This document shows, in pieces, positions 22,653 through 33,132 of a DNA stretch of 64,000 nucleotides. Where the stretch lies: assembly GCA_037903355.1 (NCBI GenBank), contig JBAJFE010000004.1:4076001-4140000 (forward strand). Direction: 5' to 3'. A model generated the notes under the pieces. It was not told where the DNA came from. It saw only the letters and a program-made list of their open reading frames with translations, and ran no database searches. Made by a program: the position numbers and the translations under genes. The DNA is from Trichuris trichiura (lineage: Eukaryota; Nematoda; Enoplea; Trichinellida; Trichuridae). Position 1 is the first letter of the stretch; each line of letters begins with the position of its first letter.

Positions 22653-25600
22653 TCACTTCTGCACCAACCTCGCGTCTTTTATGTGGTGTTTTAAAATTTT
22701 CATCATGCCAAAGGCGCGAAATTTTTTCGTCTCTAAAAATTGGACAGGTCGCAAGCGCAAGTACAAACGAGGCATGGCGAAGCTATGCTTACTGAATACT
22801 TTCTCCAGCTGTTCGTCGCAAAGAACAAACTGCTTGTTTTTGGGATCCTGAAAATAAATGGCCAATAGAAGCACGCTCAAAGGATGCGCTTGGCTATAAC
22901 CATCAAGTTGCGCTCTTTGAAGATCTTCCACATTCGGCTGACCACATCCTTTCTAGCAAGCTGCAACACAACATGCTATAGAATGTATCCGTATTAATAT
23001 GATTCAAATTAAAAACTAAAATGTTCAACAAAAAACAATACGGAGCAGAATAGCAACCTAACGCGCTTATACGATTACTGATAACAGAAGCGGAGAGAAA
23101 CGCCGTCTCGTGAGCAAGATGGGAAAGGACGCCATGATAATAAAGCTTTGATGAAGGAAAAAGTGTACAGAAGTCGTCTGCTTTCGGTTTACTTCACGTA
23201 ACGTCATTTACTGTATTACTTTACATTTCCTTACTTTATTATCATTCACAGTTTTAAATTTATTTTTTTACATATTTTTTAAATTTACTTATCTGTTTGT
23301 TTGTTTTATTTTATTTAATTTTATTCGATCTCATTATCTCTACTGCCGTGCTCTACTTTTACTTATTCTACTCTTTTTTGCTGTTCTCATTAGTTTTATT
23401 GAGTTTATTTATTCGTTTTACTAACACGTTAGTTTAGTCGAAACTTTATTATTCGTGATTTTCTTTTGGCTCGCAGACGATTTGACTCCGCTTTCTTAAC
23501 CAACGAAAGCATTTATATTTTAACGCATGCATCCCACCGTGTTTAAGCTGTCCGTTCTAATTTCGGTTACAATGCTTCTTCTCGAGCTCTCTTTCATTAT
23601 TCATGAAATAGCGCTTACAAAACAGCGAGATAAGCCCTGAAAAATTCGCTCAGTAAAAGACTGAGAAAGCTGAGCAGGTAACTCTCCTTTACGCGTATTT
23701 TAAACGCAATTGATGAAATACCGACATTTTATAGAATACTCGACGTTTTCCGGCAAACTACGAAATGCTTGCTTTACTTTAATATGCTGTATACTTCGCC
23801 TAAGCATTACATAAAATGCTAATAATATTTAGGCAAAGTGTGAACAGCATTTCCGCCATAGGAGACTTTTAAGGCATTGTCGCCTACGCTCGCGCAAACG
23901 TACACTGGCGACGTCGGAGGGCTGTTTTCTCGCTGCTTCGCAGGTTATGCATCCTTTAAATTTTGGCTTAGTCTTAGAGTACATCAGAACACGTTAGCCG
24001 GCAAGGTTCTATGACAAAATCATACAAGTTTTCTCGCATTTCTTGTCGGCTATCCTGTTACAGCGTAGGCTAACATTACGCCAAGATATAAGAGAGGCAA
24101 AACACGCAAAGCAGCAAAAGAAAATAATCTACTTTGTTTCGTAGTTGGCGCCACTGGACGATTGCTGCGGCATAGGTGAAAAGACTCGATTTAATACTTT
24201 CCTGATTCGTCATTAGCCATTGTATAGAACGTATAGGAAATGTGTAAATATAAAGTGTTTCATACATTGCCTAAACACTGCGCATTCTACAGAATGGCTC
24301 ATCTCCTGCACTGCATGCAATATATATATACATATACAGGCGGCCCTCGTTATCCGCGGATTCTATACAACGCGGTTCGTCCGGCGTGAAATAGTGACGT
24401 CATCTTTTCACAAAAACATACGCACCCCTGGCTGGCATTATAGTTGCAGTAATGCGTTGTGCCTGCCTGAGCAGCGTGATCGTCTGCCCGGGCGCGAAAG
24501 ACCTTTTCTGCCTACAACGCTCTCTAACCGTGCACAATGCTAATGAGGCCTTGCCGTTTCTCTGATTGTTCGTTAATGTTTTGTGCGCGCTGTCGAGCCT
24601 ATTCGCTGTGCGCGAACATGTGTTACCCTCCAGCATGGTAGGTCTGAACTTTCGCGTCGTTTAACTGGTGTCGCATAGGAAGATGGCTGACAGAAGGCAA
24701 GTAAGCGGCTCCTCTAGGGCAGGGGTGGGGAACGTCCGGCCCGCAAGACCATTTTCCGCCCACGCGTTGGGGCAACCGCGCATGGATGCGAGATTCAGTG
24801 AAATGTGATTGTGGGAAGTTATTTTTCATAATGCGATTAACGTATTATATGTGAATTCTAATAATAACATAAATCTTGCGTAACAAGCAGGGAGCATCAG
24901 GCTTGCTCGGAAGACTGCGTTGCTGACAGCTCTCTGTCAGCAAACCGACATTGTTAGTCCTGGATGACAAGCAGTAGGCGACACTATAGTGTGTGCGCGC
25001 GCGTAAGTAGCGTGGACCATTGCTTTATTCGAGATAACGACTGTACAGCTTGCTAGAGAACTTCTGCTTTCTTTTGCTCTCAGCAGTCACTGGCATCGTT
25101 CTCGCCGTCTCTTGCTATCGTTCTCATCGGTTTCTGTCGGCCGCCTGTCCTTTACGTCTTCGAAGTACAAAAAGGTTATTTCCTTTTCTGTAGTTGTGAT
25201 TATGTTCTTGACAACTGGGTTGCAGGATAGTCCCAAAGGTCTGCCTTTTGCTCTGAGTTGCCCATAAAGTTATACTGAAACCTGAAGCTTCGTGCAGCTT
25301 ATCGCAAGCTAGTGTTCGCGCTCACCCAACGCTACAAATGGCCAGTTCAAAGAAAAGAAAAGTTGATACGGAGTGTCGAATTTTCCAAAAGAAATGGACG
25401 AATGACTATTTTTTCATGGAGCTTAAGGGCAAGCCCGTTTGCCTTGTTTGTGGCGACTCAGTAGCTGTTATGAAAAAAGCTAATCTGGAACGGCATTGCA
25501 GCACAAAACATGGAAAATTGATGGAATTAAAAGGCCAAGAGCGTCTGGATAGAATCAGGGCGCTTCAACGGAATTTGGAGTCGCAACAAGCCGCTTTCAC

Positions 25601-28600
25601 CAGGCCACACTGCGACGCGTACGGCGTTCTACAAACGAGTTATGTAGTGAGCTAAATGATCGCAAAGAAGTTGAAGCCCCTTGCAGAGGGTGAATTTGTG
25701 AAAGAGTGCATCGTGGCAGCTGCGGAGTTACTAGCACCAGCCAGTGAAAAACTTTTCAAAAGTGTTAGCTTATCTCCAAGAACTGTTTCAGACCGGATCA
25801 TTGACTTAGCAGACGACATTGAAAAAATGTTGAAGCGTACTGCAGGTAACTTTGAATTTTTTTCCCTGGCTTGTGACGAGACTACGGACATAACAAATAC
25901 CGCTCAACTGGCCATTTTCCTTCGCGGAATAACTGCAGAGTTTGAGACACGAGAAGAACTGTTATCACTGGAAGCCATGCATAGCACTACAAGGGGTGAG
26001 GACATATTTGAGAAACTCGTTTTATCAATGGAACGATTCGGGTTAAAGTTTGAAAAATTAAGTGGTCTGACTACGGACGGCGCTCCAGCTATGGTTGGCT
26101 TGCAAAAAGGCCTAGTTGCATTTGTTAAAAAGGAAATGAGTAATCTCGGTCTTGATCCGAACGATTTGATAGTATGCCATTGTATCATACATCAACAGAG
26201 TCTCTGCGCACGGTCGCTGCGTTTCAACAATGTGATGTCAGTAGTCGTGTCGTGCGTAAACTGTATCAAGAGCAAAGGGCATAATAACCGCCTGTTTAAA
26301 GATTTTTTGAATGAACTTTCCTCCGAATATGGTGATCTCGTTTATCATTGTGAAGTTCGCTGGCTGAGCCGCGGGAATATGCTAACGAGGTTTTACCAAC
26401 TGCGCGATGAAGTTAAGCAGTTCATGGAGGCCAAAAGCAAACCTGTCAGAGAACTAAGTGACAGAAAGTGGCTATGTGACCTGGCTTTCATGGTAGACAT
26501 TGTCAAGCACCTGTCAGAACTGAATATCAAGCTGCAGGGTCCGAACCAGCTTCTCAGCTCACTCGTATCAAACGTGAAAGCATTTGAAGCTAAATTAAGG
26601 CTGTGGAAACAGCAACTTGAAAAGGGCAACATGGTACATTTCCCTACGCTCCAGGGGCAGCAGCCTTCTACGACATTAGAGTATGCCGGTGAATGTGCCA
26701 AACTATTTGAAGCGTTTGGCGAAAGATTCAACGATGTGAAAAGTAGACAGATGCAACTGAACATCTTCGCCATTACATTCAATGTAGAACCAGTTGATGT
26801 ACCCGATGAACTGCAGCACGAGATCATTCAGTTGCAAAGCGATGATGAGCTCAAAGCTAAATACAACAACTTCCCGCTGCTTGAGTTCTATAAGCGGTAC
26901 ATAAGCAACGATGAATTTCCCGTTTTGAGGAGACATGCTTTGAACTACGCGTCCGTGTTCGGAACAACCTACTGCTGCGAGCAGTTCTTTTCAAAACTTA
27001 CCATCGCAAAGAGCCGTCTGCGCACGAGACTCACGGACACAAATCTGGTGAACCAGCTGCGAGTAGCAACGTCATCAGAAGGAGCTGACATCGCATGCTT
27101 CACCAGGAAGCAGTTCCAAACATCCCATTAGGGGTGACTTCATTAATATACGTGCAAATAAAGCAGGCTGTTTTTCATTTTTTCTATCCGGCCCGCGAGC
27201 GGTCTTGTAAACGTCTTTCCGGCCCGCGGCACGAAAAAGGTTCCCCACCCCTGCTCTAGGGCTAAGAGACAACGTAGCGTGCTTACTCTACATGAGAAAG
27301 TAGAAGTCCTTGATCTTTTGAAAAGCGGATTGTCATTTGCCGAAGTGAGCCGCAGGATCGGGAAGAATGAATCCAGCATTCGTACGATAAAACGGAAGGA
27401 AGCTGAGATTCGAGGAAACGTTTATTCTGACCCTTCATTGGCGAAAAGAGCTGCTGTAGTTCGCAAAAAAGTCCTCGTGAAGGCCGAGAAAGCGCTAAGC
27501 GTTTGGATAGAGGACATGTCGCGGAAGCAAGTCCCTGTCGACGGGAAAGTTATTCGGGAGAAAACGCTGAGCTTATATGAGCACTTCTCTGGCGTGGTTG
27601 CAGAGAACGACAGGAAAAGGTTTACTGCTAGCAAAGGATGGCTAGCAAAATACGTGAAGCGCTTCAACCTCACGAACTTAAAGATCACTGGGAAAATGGC
27701 ATCGGCTTATTTTGTAACTGCCTCGACGTTTCCGAAGAAATTCAAGGGGACAGAACGAAATGCGCAGCTAGGATATAAGTTATTTAGCCTTTTTCATAGG
27801 GTAGCCTATATAACGCGGAGTTCAACTTTACGCGGTAAAACGCTCAAAATGTTGGACGAATTAACCGCGGATAACGAGGGCCGCCTGTATATATATAATA
27901 TAGACACGATTTTCTATTATTTAAGACCGCTGAAGACGGGTCGTGATCGACCCGAAAGCTCCGGAGTTAATAAAAAGTTTTTAAACGGGACCCACATTCC
28001 GTATAGAAAGAGAACAAGATGAACATTATTCAAATATAAGTAAACTAAAAATAAAGTTTTTATTTACACTTGGGCATAACCTATTTTTTATCTTATATGG
28101 TCCGTCAACAATCCTGAATGTCAAAAGAACAAGCAGTTACAGCTTAAAATGACACCCACATTTGAACTATTAATTGCTACAACAATTCCACATATTTCTG
28201 ATTTAATATTAACATGCTGGTCATGAGATAAGACGAATCCCGAAAGCTCCACGTTAGCTGGCTATGATAAAACTGGTCTAACATGACTGAAGTATTCTGA
28301 ACATGAAAACTTGCTATGAAAATGTGTTCAGTTGAATCATAAGGTAGAAATTTTACATTTTGAGAAGTTTCAAAGACACGCTGAGGGAATAAGAGCCCGT
28401 GAAGTTCATTCTCTGTATGAGACTTCATACTATCAATGTTTTACTACTCAAGGAGCTCATCCGTTTGGATGACCATGGAATTCGTTGATTTCAAAAGTTC
28501 ATTTACATAGTCAACGATGGAGACCACCGCGTTTCAAAGTTACTAGAGTCCAGCTCCCGACTGCTACGAAGGGCGCATGCATTCGAAGCTTCATGGATAA

Positions 28601-31600
28601 TTTTGCTTTAAATGGAAGGATCGGGTTAGAGTTTAAAGTCGCTCATGTGAGCGTAATTAAAAGTCCCTTACGCAAAGACCGTTGCCATATAGCATGGAAA
28701 GCCCTACACAGCATAAAATCAGCGTGGCTTGCTTGTCCCATTGGTGGAATCATGTAGTTTCCGCAAATCCCAACGTTATTTGGGATTTGCTCAGACATAC
28801 GGTACAACACCAAATGCTTAACAATGAAGCCATAGCGTTGCCTTTCCTATCGGACCTACGCTTCTACAAGCTACATGCCGGAGTGGTGAAAAGGCTGAGT
28901 TCTACGGCAAAACGAGTCGTCTTGGGAGAACCCGTTCAGTACCAACCGGCCGGAGAACTATCCAAATTGATAGTCGAAATGTCGGAAATTTGCAAAACCA
29001 AACTTTCCAACGTGGCAAGAAATACCGCCGCCAACATAAGTCAACACTGGCACGCCGCTTTGAGCGACAAAAGAGGCGGCGAAACGAAAGGTACAATTTT
29101 CAAGCTCATTTCTAACCAAACCACCCGGCCAATGTTACTACGCGCAGCTGTTACAGAAATCGAGCTGATAATATCCGGTTGCGAGTTGGAGAAGGCGGCA
29201 AAATTTGAATCTGACGACCTGCGCGTCAATGTTGAGCTACTGTCGGAAATTGCCGGCGACAAGGAAGCGCCTCCTCAAGCGCTGTACATCGTCAACGAGA
29301 GATACTTAGCGACACTGTACCTGAGCACCACAATTGGCCAACAGACAAAACAATTCGTTTACGAAAATTTTCCCGTAGGAATTGTGCTTTTCAAGTACAA
29401 ACTGGAATCGGACGGCAAAGTGGAATTTGCAAAAGAAATACGCGGTGAAAACTTTACGGGTAAGCCTACGCTGTCTATTCGCGCTGAGAACGTTAGTTAG
29501 TATGCAACAACGTACTCAACCGCCATCACTTTTTTTTTAATAACAAAAATCCATAGCTACGCATAGGCTGTCCGTAGGCACTATGGGCGATATGGCCATA
29601 AAGGAAACATATAGCCAAAGAGAGGACATATAAAAAGTAACTTTTAAAGTTTGGCGAGAAAAAAGGGCATTGCTCTTTCGATCTCATTCAGAGCCGCTAT
29701 TTAACCTTGGCTAGGAAAACTGGTCAATGTAATCGGCGAGGGTAAAACGACCGTGTTAGTCACGTATTAAATTTATGGTTGTCTTAACCTGTCGCCACAG
29801 TGGCTAAACAAAAAAACGACTAAGAGCGCCATCACATAGCTAGAAACGTCGTCACAGCGATAAGCTATAGAAAAGATTCGACTCGGCGCAGTTCTCTCGA
29901 ACTGTCGATCCTCAAAGCACGTGACCAATTTCGCGGGAGTATTTATGGCTTATGAAACTCCACGTGGATTACATTAAAAGTAAATGAGTGCAGTAGCAGC
30001 GAAGGGTCGAACTGAACAGCCGAACTTCAGCTATATGGACTAATCTGCTAATGACTGAAGAATATACGCGCAAGAGAAAAACTGCACTCTATTAGTCAGA
30101 GTTCATAAGAATTTTCCACTTCAGTAATGCGCTTCTAATTTGCATACATGCAAATTTCGGGATTGCGTCGTTTTTCATGACTTACAATGACCCTCTAGAG
30201 GAACCGCTTCAATACAGCCTTACGCATAAAGCCCAGCTGGGGCAAAACATAGTCCTTCAAATGGAATACTTAATTAGGGCGTCGTTTAACCAGCGGGCTT
30301 CCGGGCCACGTCAGCTTTCACCTTATTAAAATCAACCCTAAAAAACGGAGGGTCTTTTTACAGTACGATACTAAAATCGTCCGAGTTTGACCCTTAGTGA
30401 CAACTGAATCTTATGCAAATTTTAGTTGGCATACAAGATACAATTTCACGTTTAGCTATTTTAAAAAGAAGCAAAACGCTGCGCGTCAAAAACTCAAGCG
30501 GCGTTGCGCCACCACTACGCAGTTTCACTTCTCTAGTTGGTTTGCTGCCTTTTCTTGGAAATAAATTTTTTGAACAGCGCCCATGAATTCAACCAACGTT
30601 GAACGTCGGTTTCGAAAAGTTGGCCGTTTGCGATTCGCTCCAGCGAGGCGGGCTACAATTTCCTTCTGCTCGCTTGACTCGACCATCAAAAGAAACAAAA
30701 ATCGATAGCCCGACTTTGCTATCCCTTTGTTTTGAATGGAAAAAGTTCAAATTGAAGCAACCGTCCTAACCTTCCTTGCCGGTATGGAACAAAAGGGAAA
30801 TAAGTTAGCCGCGTCCTTTCCGGAATGATCTATGTCGCAATTAATATTTGGCGCAACGAAATAGCCCCTATGGCAACGTAGTTAAGATCCCAAGTTAACC
30901 GGAACAATGGAGCTAAAAAGTTGACGACTAATTTGTCAATTTTAAAATTAGAACACATTTTACGTATGCCCATTAATGGCAAGTGGACAATTTCCACTCG
31001 TCGTCACTGCACGTCGTCATAGGCGCAGCGTCTCTCCGCGCTGCCGGCAAATATTGCAAAGTCCGCGATCAATCTATTTTTGTCAGCAAAAAAGCCCACT
31101 AACGGCTGATTAAATAAAATTGATGCTCAATGAAAATAAAGTTCTTTTCAACGGTTTCTTGAAACTACTTCATACTTTTTCATACGGATAAGGCAAATTG
31201 CTTACATATACCCTCTTTGTGCAAATCAACTAACTAAATAGCGGCAGTTGGAAAAGTTATACTGTAGCTAAAAGTATAAACCACATGAAAATCAATTAAT
31301 CATGAATTCAAATATACTGTAGCTCTTGAAAATCATGGGAATCTTTAGTAAGAACTTAACTGCATATAAAACATGGACGTACGCTGATGGCAAAGTGAAT
31401 ATGTATCGCGAAAAAAACCTCTGAGACATCATTGCTTTGCTGTTGTAGGGGAATGGAAGCGTATAACGCAAACGCCACAGCCTGAAGAACAGTTGGGAGA
31501 AGCACCCGTTGGCGAGGAACCATCTGCACCATCTCCAAAGCGAAAAAAAGCTCAGAGTCCAAGAACACCTGATCTAAGATTGCTATTCAGCCCGAAAAAA

Positions 31601-33132
31601 AGTAAAACCCCTAAACAATGACTGCAAAATCTGGAGACCGCCTATCACATGTCAATTATCGATGAACAGCTAGCTGCTATACATGCCTGCAGTGACAAGA
31701 TAGAAACCTTGTCTACTTGTCCTTCTTGCTTACTAATAAAACGAGCTAATTGTAGGTGCCCCTACCTTGTCGGTTCCCATTACGGCAGCAAGTTCGGGAG
31801 AGAGGACGCATTCCTGCGTATATGCAGACCTCCCTAAAAGCAGAAAGAAATTTGCATAATCCAACAGGGCATACTAACTTTATACTCTTCTTGGGTGACC
31901 CCGAGGACAGGGTACCACTTTCATTGCGAGCCAATCGTTTGGCTTTCGACAGTCTTCGTTCCATCTTCAAAACAAGGAGGAAAAAGGTAAAATGGTCAAG
32001 GATAGCTTCGACCGAAAAAATTATGTACATTTCTCTTACGAACTCCAAGTTCTTCGAGCTGTAAACGCCTAGCAATCTCCTCGTCGTCTTCTTCATCATT
32101 GGCGGAACCGCCGTCGCTGGATTCCAAGTTGTCACTTTCGCCTGGATCGTTCGGGATACTGTTGACATCGGAGCCGGAAGCTTTGCACCACACGTTGTCA
32201 CTTGCAGACGCCTTAAAATGCAACTGTCCTTTTTTGCAACAAGTAAAAAAACAATTCAAGGGTATTTGTGGGCGGAGATTAGGCGCCAAATACAAAAAAA
32301 CCAACGAGACTGGCAGCTTCGATGATTAGACATCGATTCTGGAAACTTTTTTTTGAGGCTCCAACTTTGGACGCTCATTTAAGGGCAGTTCAATTTTTGG
32401 CAGTTTGTACAGCTTGGAGCGAACTGTTTTTTTACATTGCGATCGAGTCAACCGATCAAACGGACAACAGAACCGGCGGCGAAAGTGGAGCGCAACCTTT
32501 GGTGGAGACTGGTACGCGCCCGTATGCCAACGAACGGAACGAAAAGCAAACATGGCGTAGCGAAGCATTGAACATGCGCTAACCGGTTCATCTCAAAGAT
32601 AAATTACCGATGCGCTCTGCGGCATCGATTTCAACGGCAAAATGGACATGACAGACGATTGGAAAGATCTCTTCAACAACTGCAAGGAATGCAGAAGGGA
32701 AATAGAAAAGTTGAGGAGAAAAGCTTATGGCGCGTAACGAAAAACTGACCTCGTCGCAGGACGAGTTCTCCGAACAATCTTCGGCGCTAAGCGCTGACGG
32801 TGAATCAATATCTTCACATCCCGGAGCCTCTTCGCTGCTGAAGAACTTCTTGGCAATGATATCCATCAGGATACCGTCGATTTCCTCGCGCCTTTGGGGC
32901 ACAAAGACGTTAACAATGTTGGGCGCGAAGCGACCGCAGCCTTACTGGTTCATCAAAGATACATTGAAACGCTGCTCGAGCTTTTCCCTAACTTGTTTCG
33001 ACGATAAGGTCTTGAGATCAGCCGTTAATAGGATTTCTAAGAGACGGATAACGAGCATATTGCAACAAAAGGGAATTGATCAATTATAAACCGACCTTGT
33101 ACAGCGTTGGAAATAGTCTCTTTTGACAGCAT
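22653..33132 (-). CDS. DEK_C-SWIB domain protein (UAF30/TRI1-like), SWIB split by giant intron
   Basis: Chromatin-type protein with an N-terminal DEK_C domain and C-terminal SWIB domain, as in yeast UAF30/TRI1 and plant SWIB proteins. Exons in phase: 33097-33132 (5' limit open), 32946-33036, 32750-32891, 32608-32679, 32347-32508, 32029-32223, 31886-31964, 31766-31833, then 22901-22960, 22793-22847, 22653-22732. DEK_C: TISNAVQEILLTADLKTLSS, KQVREKLEQRFNVSL, REEIDGILMDII. The middle is acidic (NDEEDDEEIARRLQLEEL) then basic. SWIB: CVLSPELAAVMGTDK joined to LARKDVVSRMWKIFKERNLM, DPKNKQFVLCDEQLEKVF and KTKKFRAFGMMKILKHH. The join across 8805 bp is inferred from exact phase and from the two halves completing one SWIB domain. 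The start codon is unresolved: the frame stays open upstream of 33132 to about 33230 without ATG. Donors at 33096 and 32028 are weak. Confidence 0.78.
23200..23480. repeat. T-rich low-complexity tract
   Basis: Plus strand is dominated by TTTA/TTTATT runs. Inside the giant intron of the SWIB gene. No coding signal. Confidence 0.6.
24720..27253 (+). mobile_element. Complete hAT element, copy 2, with 8-bp target duplication
   Basis: 2534 bp with near-perfect inverted ends (CAGGGGTGGGGAAC... and ...GTTCCCCACCCCTG), flanked by the direct repeat CTCTAGGG at 24712-24719 and 27254-27261, the 8 bp expected of hAT. Subterminal GGCCCGC occurs on both sides. The right-hand part 27132-27253 is missing from copy 1. 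It encodes one transposase frame with one stop codon. Confidence 0.97.
25338..27131 (+). pseudogene. hAT transposase with one premature stop
   Basis: Same protein as at 167-1964: BED zinc finger (CLVCGDSV...NLERHCSTKHG), RNase H-like core (CDETTDITNT, LTTDGAPAM) and C-terminal dimerisation region (YCCEQFFSKLTIAKSRL). The frame is intact apart from TAA at 25653-25655, where copy 1 has GAA; the remaining 491 codons start at ATG 25656. It lacks the copy 1 frameshift. A single substitution therefore separates it from an open frame, which points to recent activity of the family. Confidence 0.93.
27890..28500. other. Intronic sequence right of nested transposon
   Basis: Lies inside the SWIB-gene intron. 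A minus-strand frame at 28177-28428 (starts MKSHTENELHGL) has even composition but no domain and no splice partner. Confidence 0.4.
28682..29500 (+). CDS. Uncharacterised protein, probable C-terminal exon
   Basis: Long plus-strand frame ending TAG at 29498-29500, antisense within the SWIB-gene intron. From about 28740 the composition is that of a real soluble alpha/beta protein: NPNVIWDLLRHTVQHQML, LRFYKLHAGVVKRLSSTAKR, GELSKLIVEMSEICKTKL, ALYIVNERYLATLYLSTTI, VGIVLFKYKLESDGKV. I recognise no family. The first part (28682-28740) may be intron, with an acceptor AAAATCAG at about 28721 or CATGTAG at 28757. Neither a start codon nor an upstream exon could be fixed. It may be one gene with the exon at 31451-31621 or separate from it. 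Confidence 0.55.
   Translation: MPYSMESPTQHKISVACLSHWWNHVVSANPNVIWDLLRHTVQHQMLNNEAIALPFLSDLRFYKLHAGVVKRLSSTAKRVVLGEPVQYQPAGELSKLIVEMSEICKTKLSNVARNTAANISQHWHAALSDKRGGETKGTIFKLISNQTTRPMLLRAAVTEIELIISGCELEKAAKFESDDLRVNVELLSEIAGDKEAPPQALYIVNERYLATLYLSTTIGQQTKQFVYENFPVGIVLFKYKLESDGKVEFAKEIRGENFTGKPTLSIRAENVS
29501..31450. other. Intronic/intergenic, weak coding hints only
   Basis: A short plus stretch at 30738-30824 reads MEKVQIEATVLTFLAGMEQK in an open frame and looks protein-like, as does 31348-31407 (TAYKTWTYADGKVNMYRE). I could not join either to neighbours in phase. Otherwise nothing seen. Confidence 0.35.
31451..31621 (+). CDS. Lys/Pro-rich C-terminal exon, gene unidentified
   Basis: After an acceptor GCTGTTGTAG (31439-31448), one frame reads EWKRITQTPQPEEQLGEAPV ... 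SAPSPKRKKAQSPRTPDL ... LLFSPKKSKTPKQ and ends with TGA at 31619-31621. The repeated S/T-P sites next to basic runs look like a nuclear protein tail with possible CDK sites. AATAAA follows at about 31735. The upstream exons are unresolved; the last SWIB-gene exon before the giant intron lies 145 bp away on the other strand. Confidence 0.45.
   Translation, partial: EWKRITQTPQPEEQLGEAPVGEEPSAPSPKRKKAQSPRTPDLRLLFSPKKSKTPKQ

Larger units (their letters stand above)
24683..27750 (+). pseudogene. Tigger transposase, interrupted and DDE-deleted
   Basis: ATG at 24683 matches ATG 4993 of copy 1. After twelve codons and one base the hAT element interrupts it. It resumes at 27262 with the helix-turn-helix ([20 protein letters not shown]) and the second DNA-binding block, in one open frame. 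TGG stands at both positions relevant to the later copy 1 stop, and TTG where copy 1 has TAG at 5094. The frame ends in the deletion junction near 27740-27750, so the catalytic domain is absent. The DNA-binding half remains open (27279-27750). Confidence 0.9.
24337..27887 (+). mobile_element. Tigger/pogo-like element, copy 2, carrying a nested hAT
   Basis: Complete inverted ends CAGGCGGCCCTCGTTATCCG and its complement at 27868-27887, flanked by TA on both sides (24335-24336, 27888-27889). It is the same family as 4653-7279, but it carries two changes. A hAT element sits inside it at 24720-27253, and the transposase DDE region is deleted: sequence matching copy 1 at about 5520 joins directly to sequence matching about 7132, with AATTCAA shared by both edges. 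Without the hAT it would be a roughly 1 kb non-autonomous derivative. Confidence 0.95.

Noticed and set aside
23079..23135. Minus-strand mini-exon MASFPILLTRRRFSPLLLS as first exon of a short SWIB gene
   Set aside because: It joins in phase to the exon at 22960, but it would leave the SWIB domain without its N-terminal third, which is found in phase at 31766-31833. Kept as the main alternative model.
28177..28428. Minus-strand 83-codon frame
   Set aside because: No domain and no in-phase partner exon.
32727..33089. Plus-strand 120-codon open frame
   Set aside because: It is antisense to DEK_C exons whose minus-strand reading has domain and splice support.
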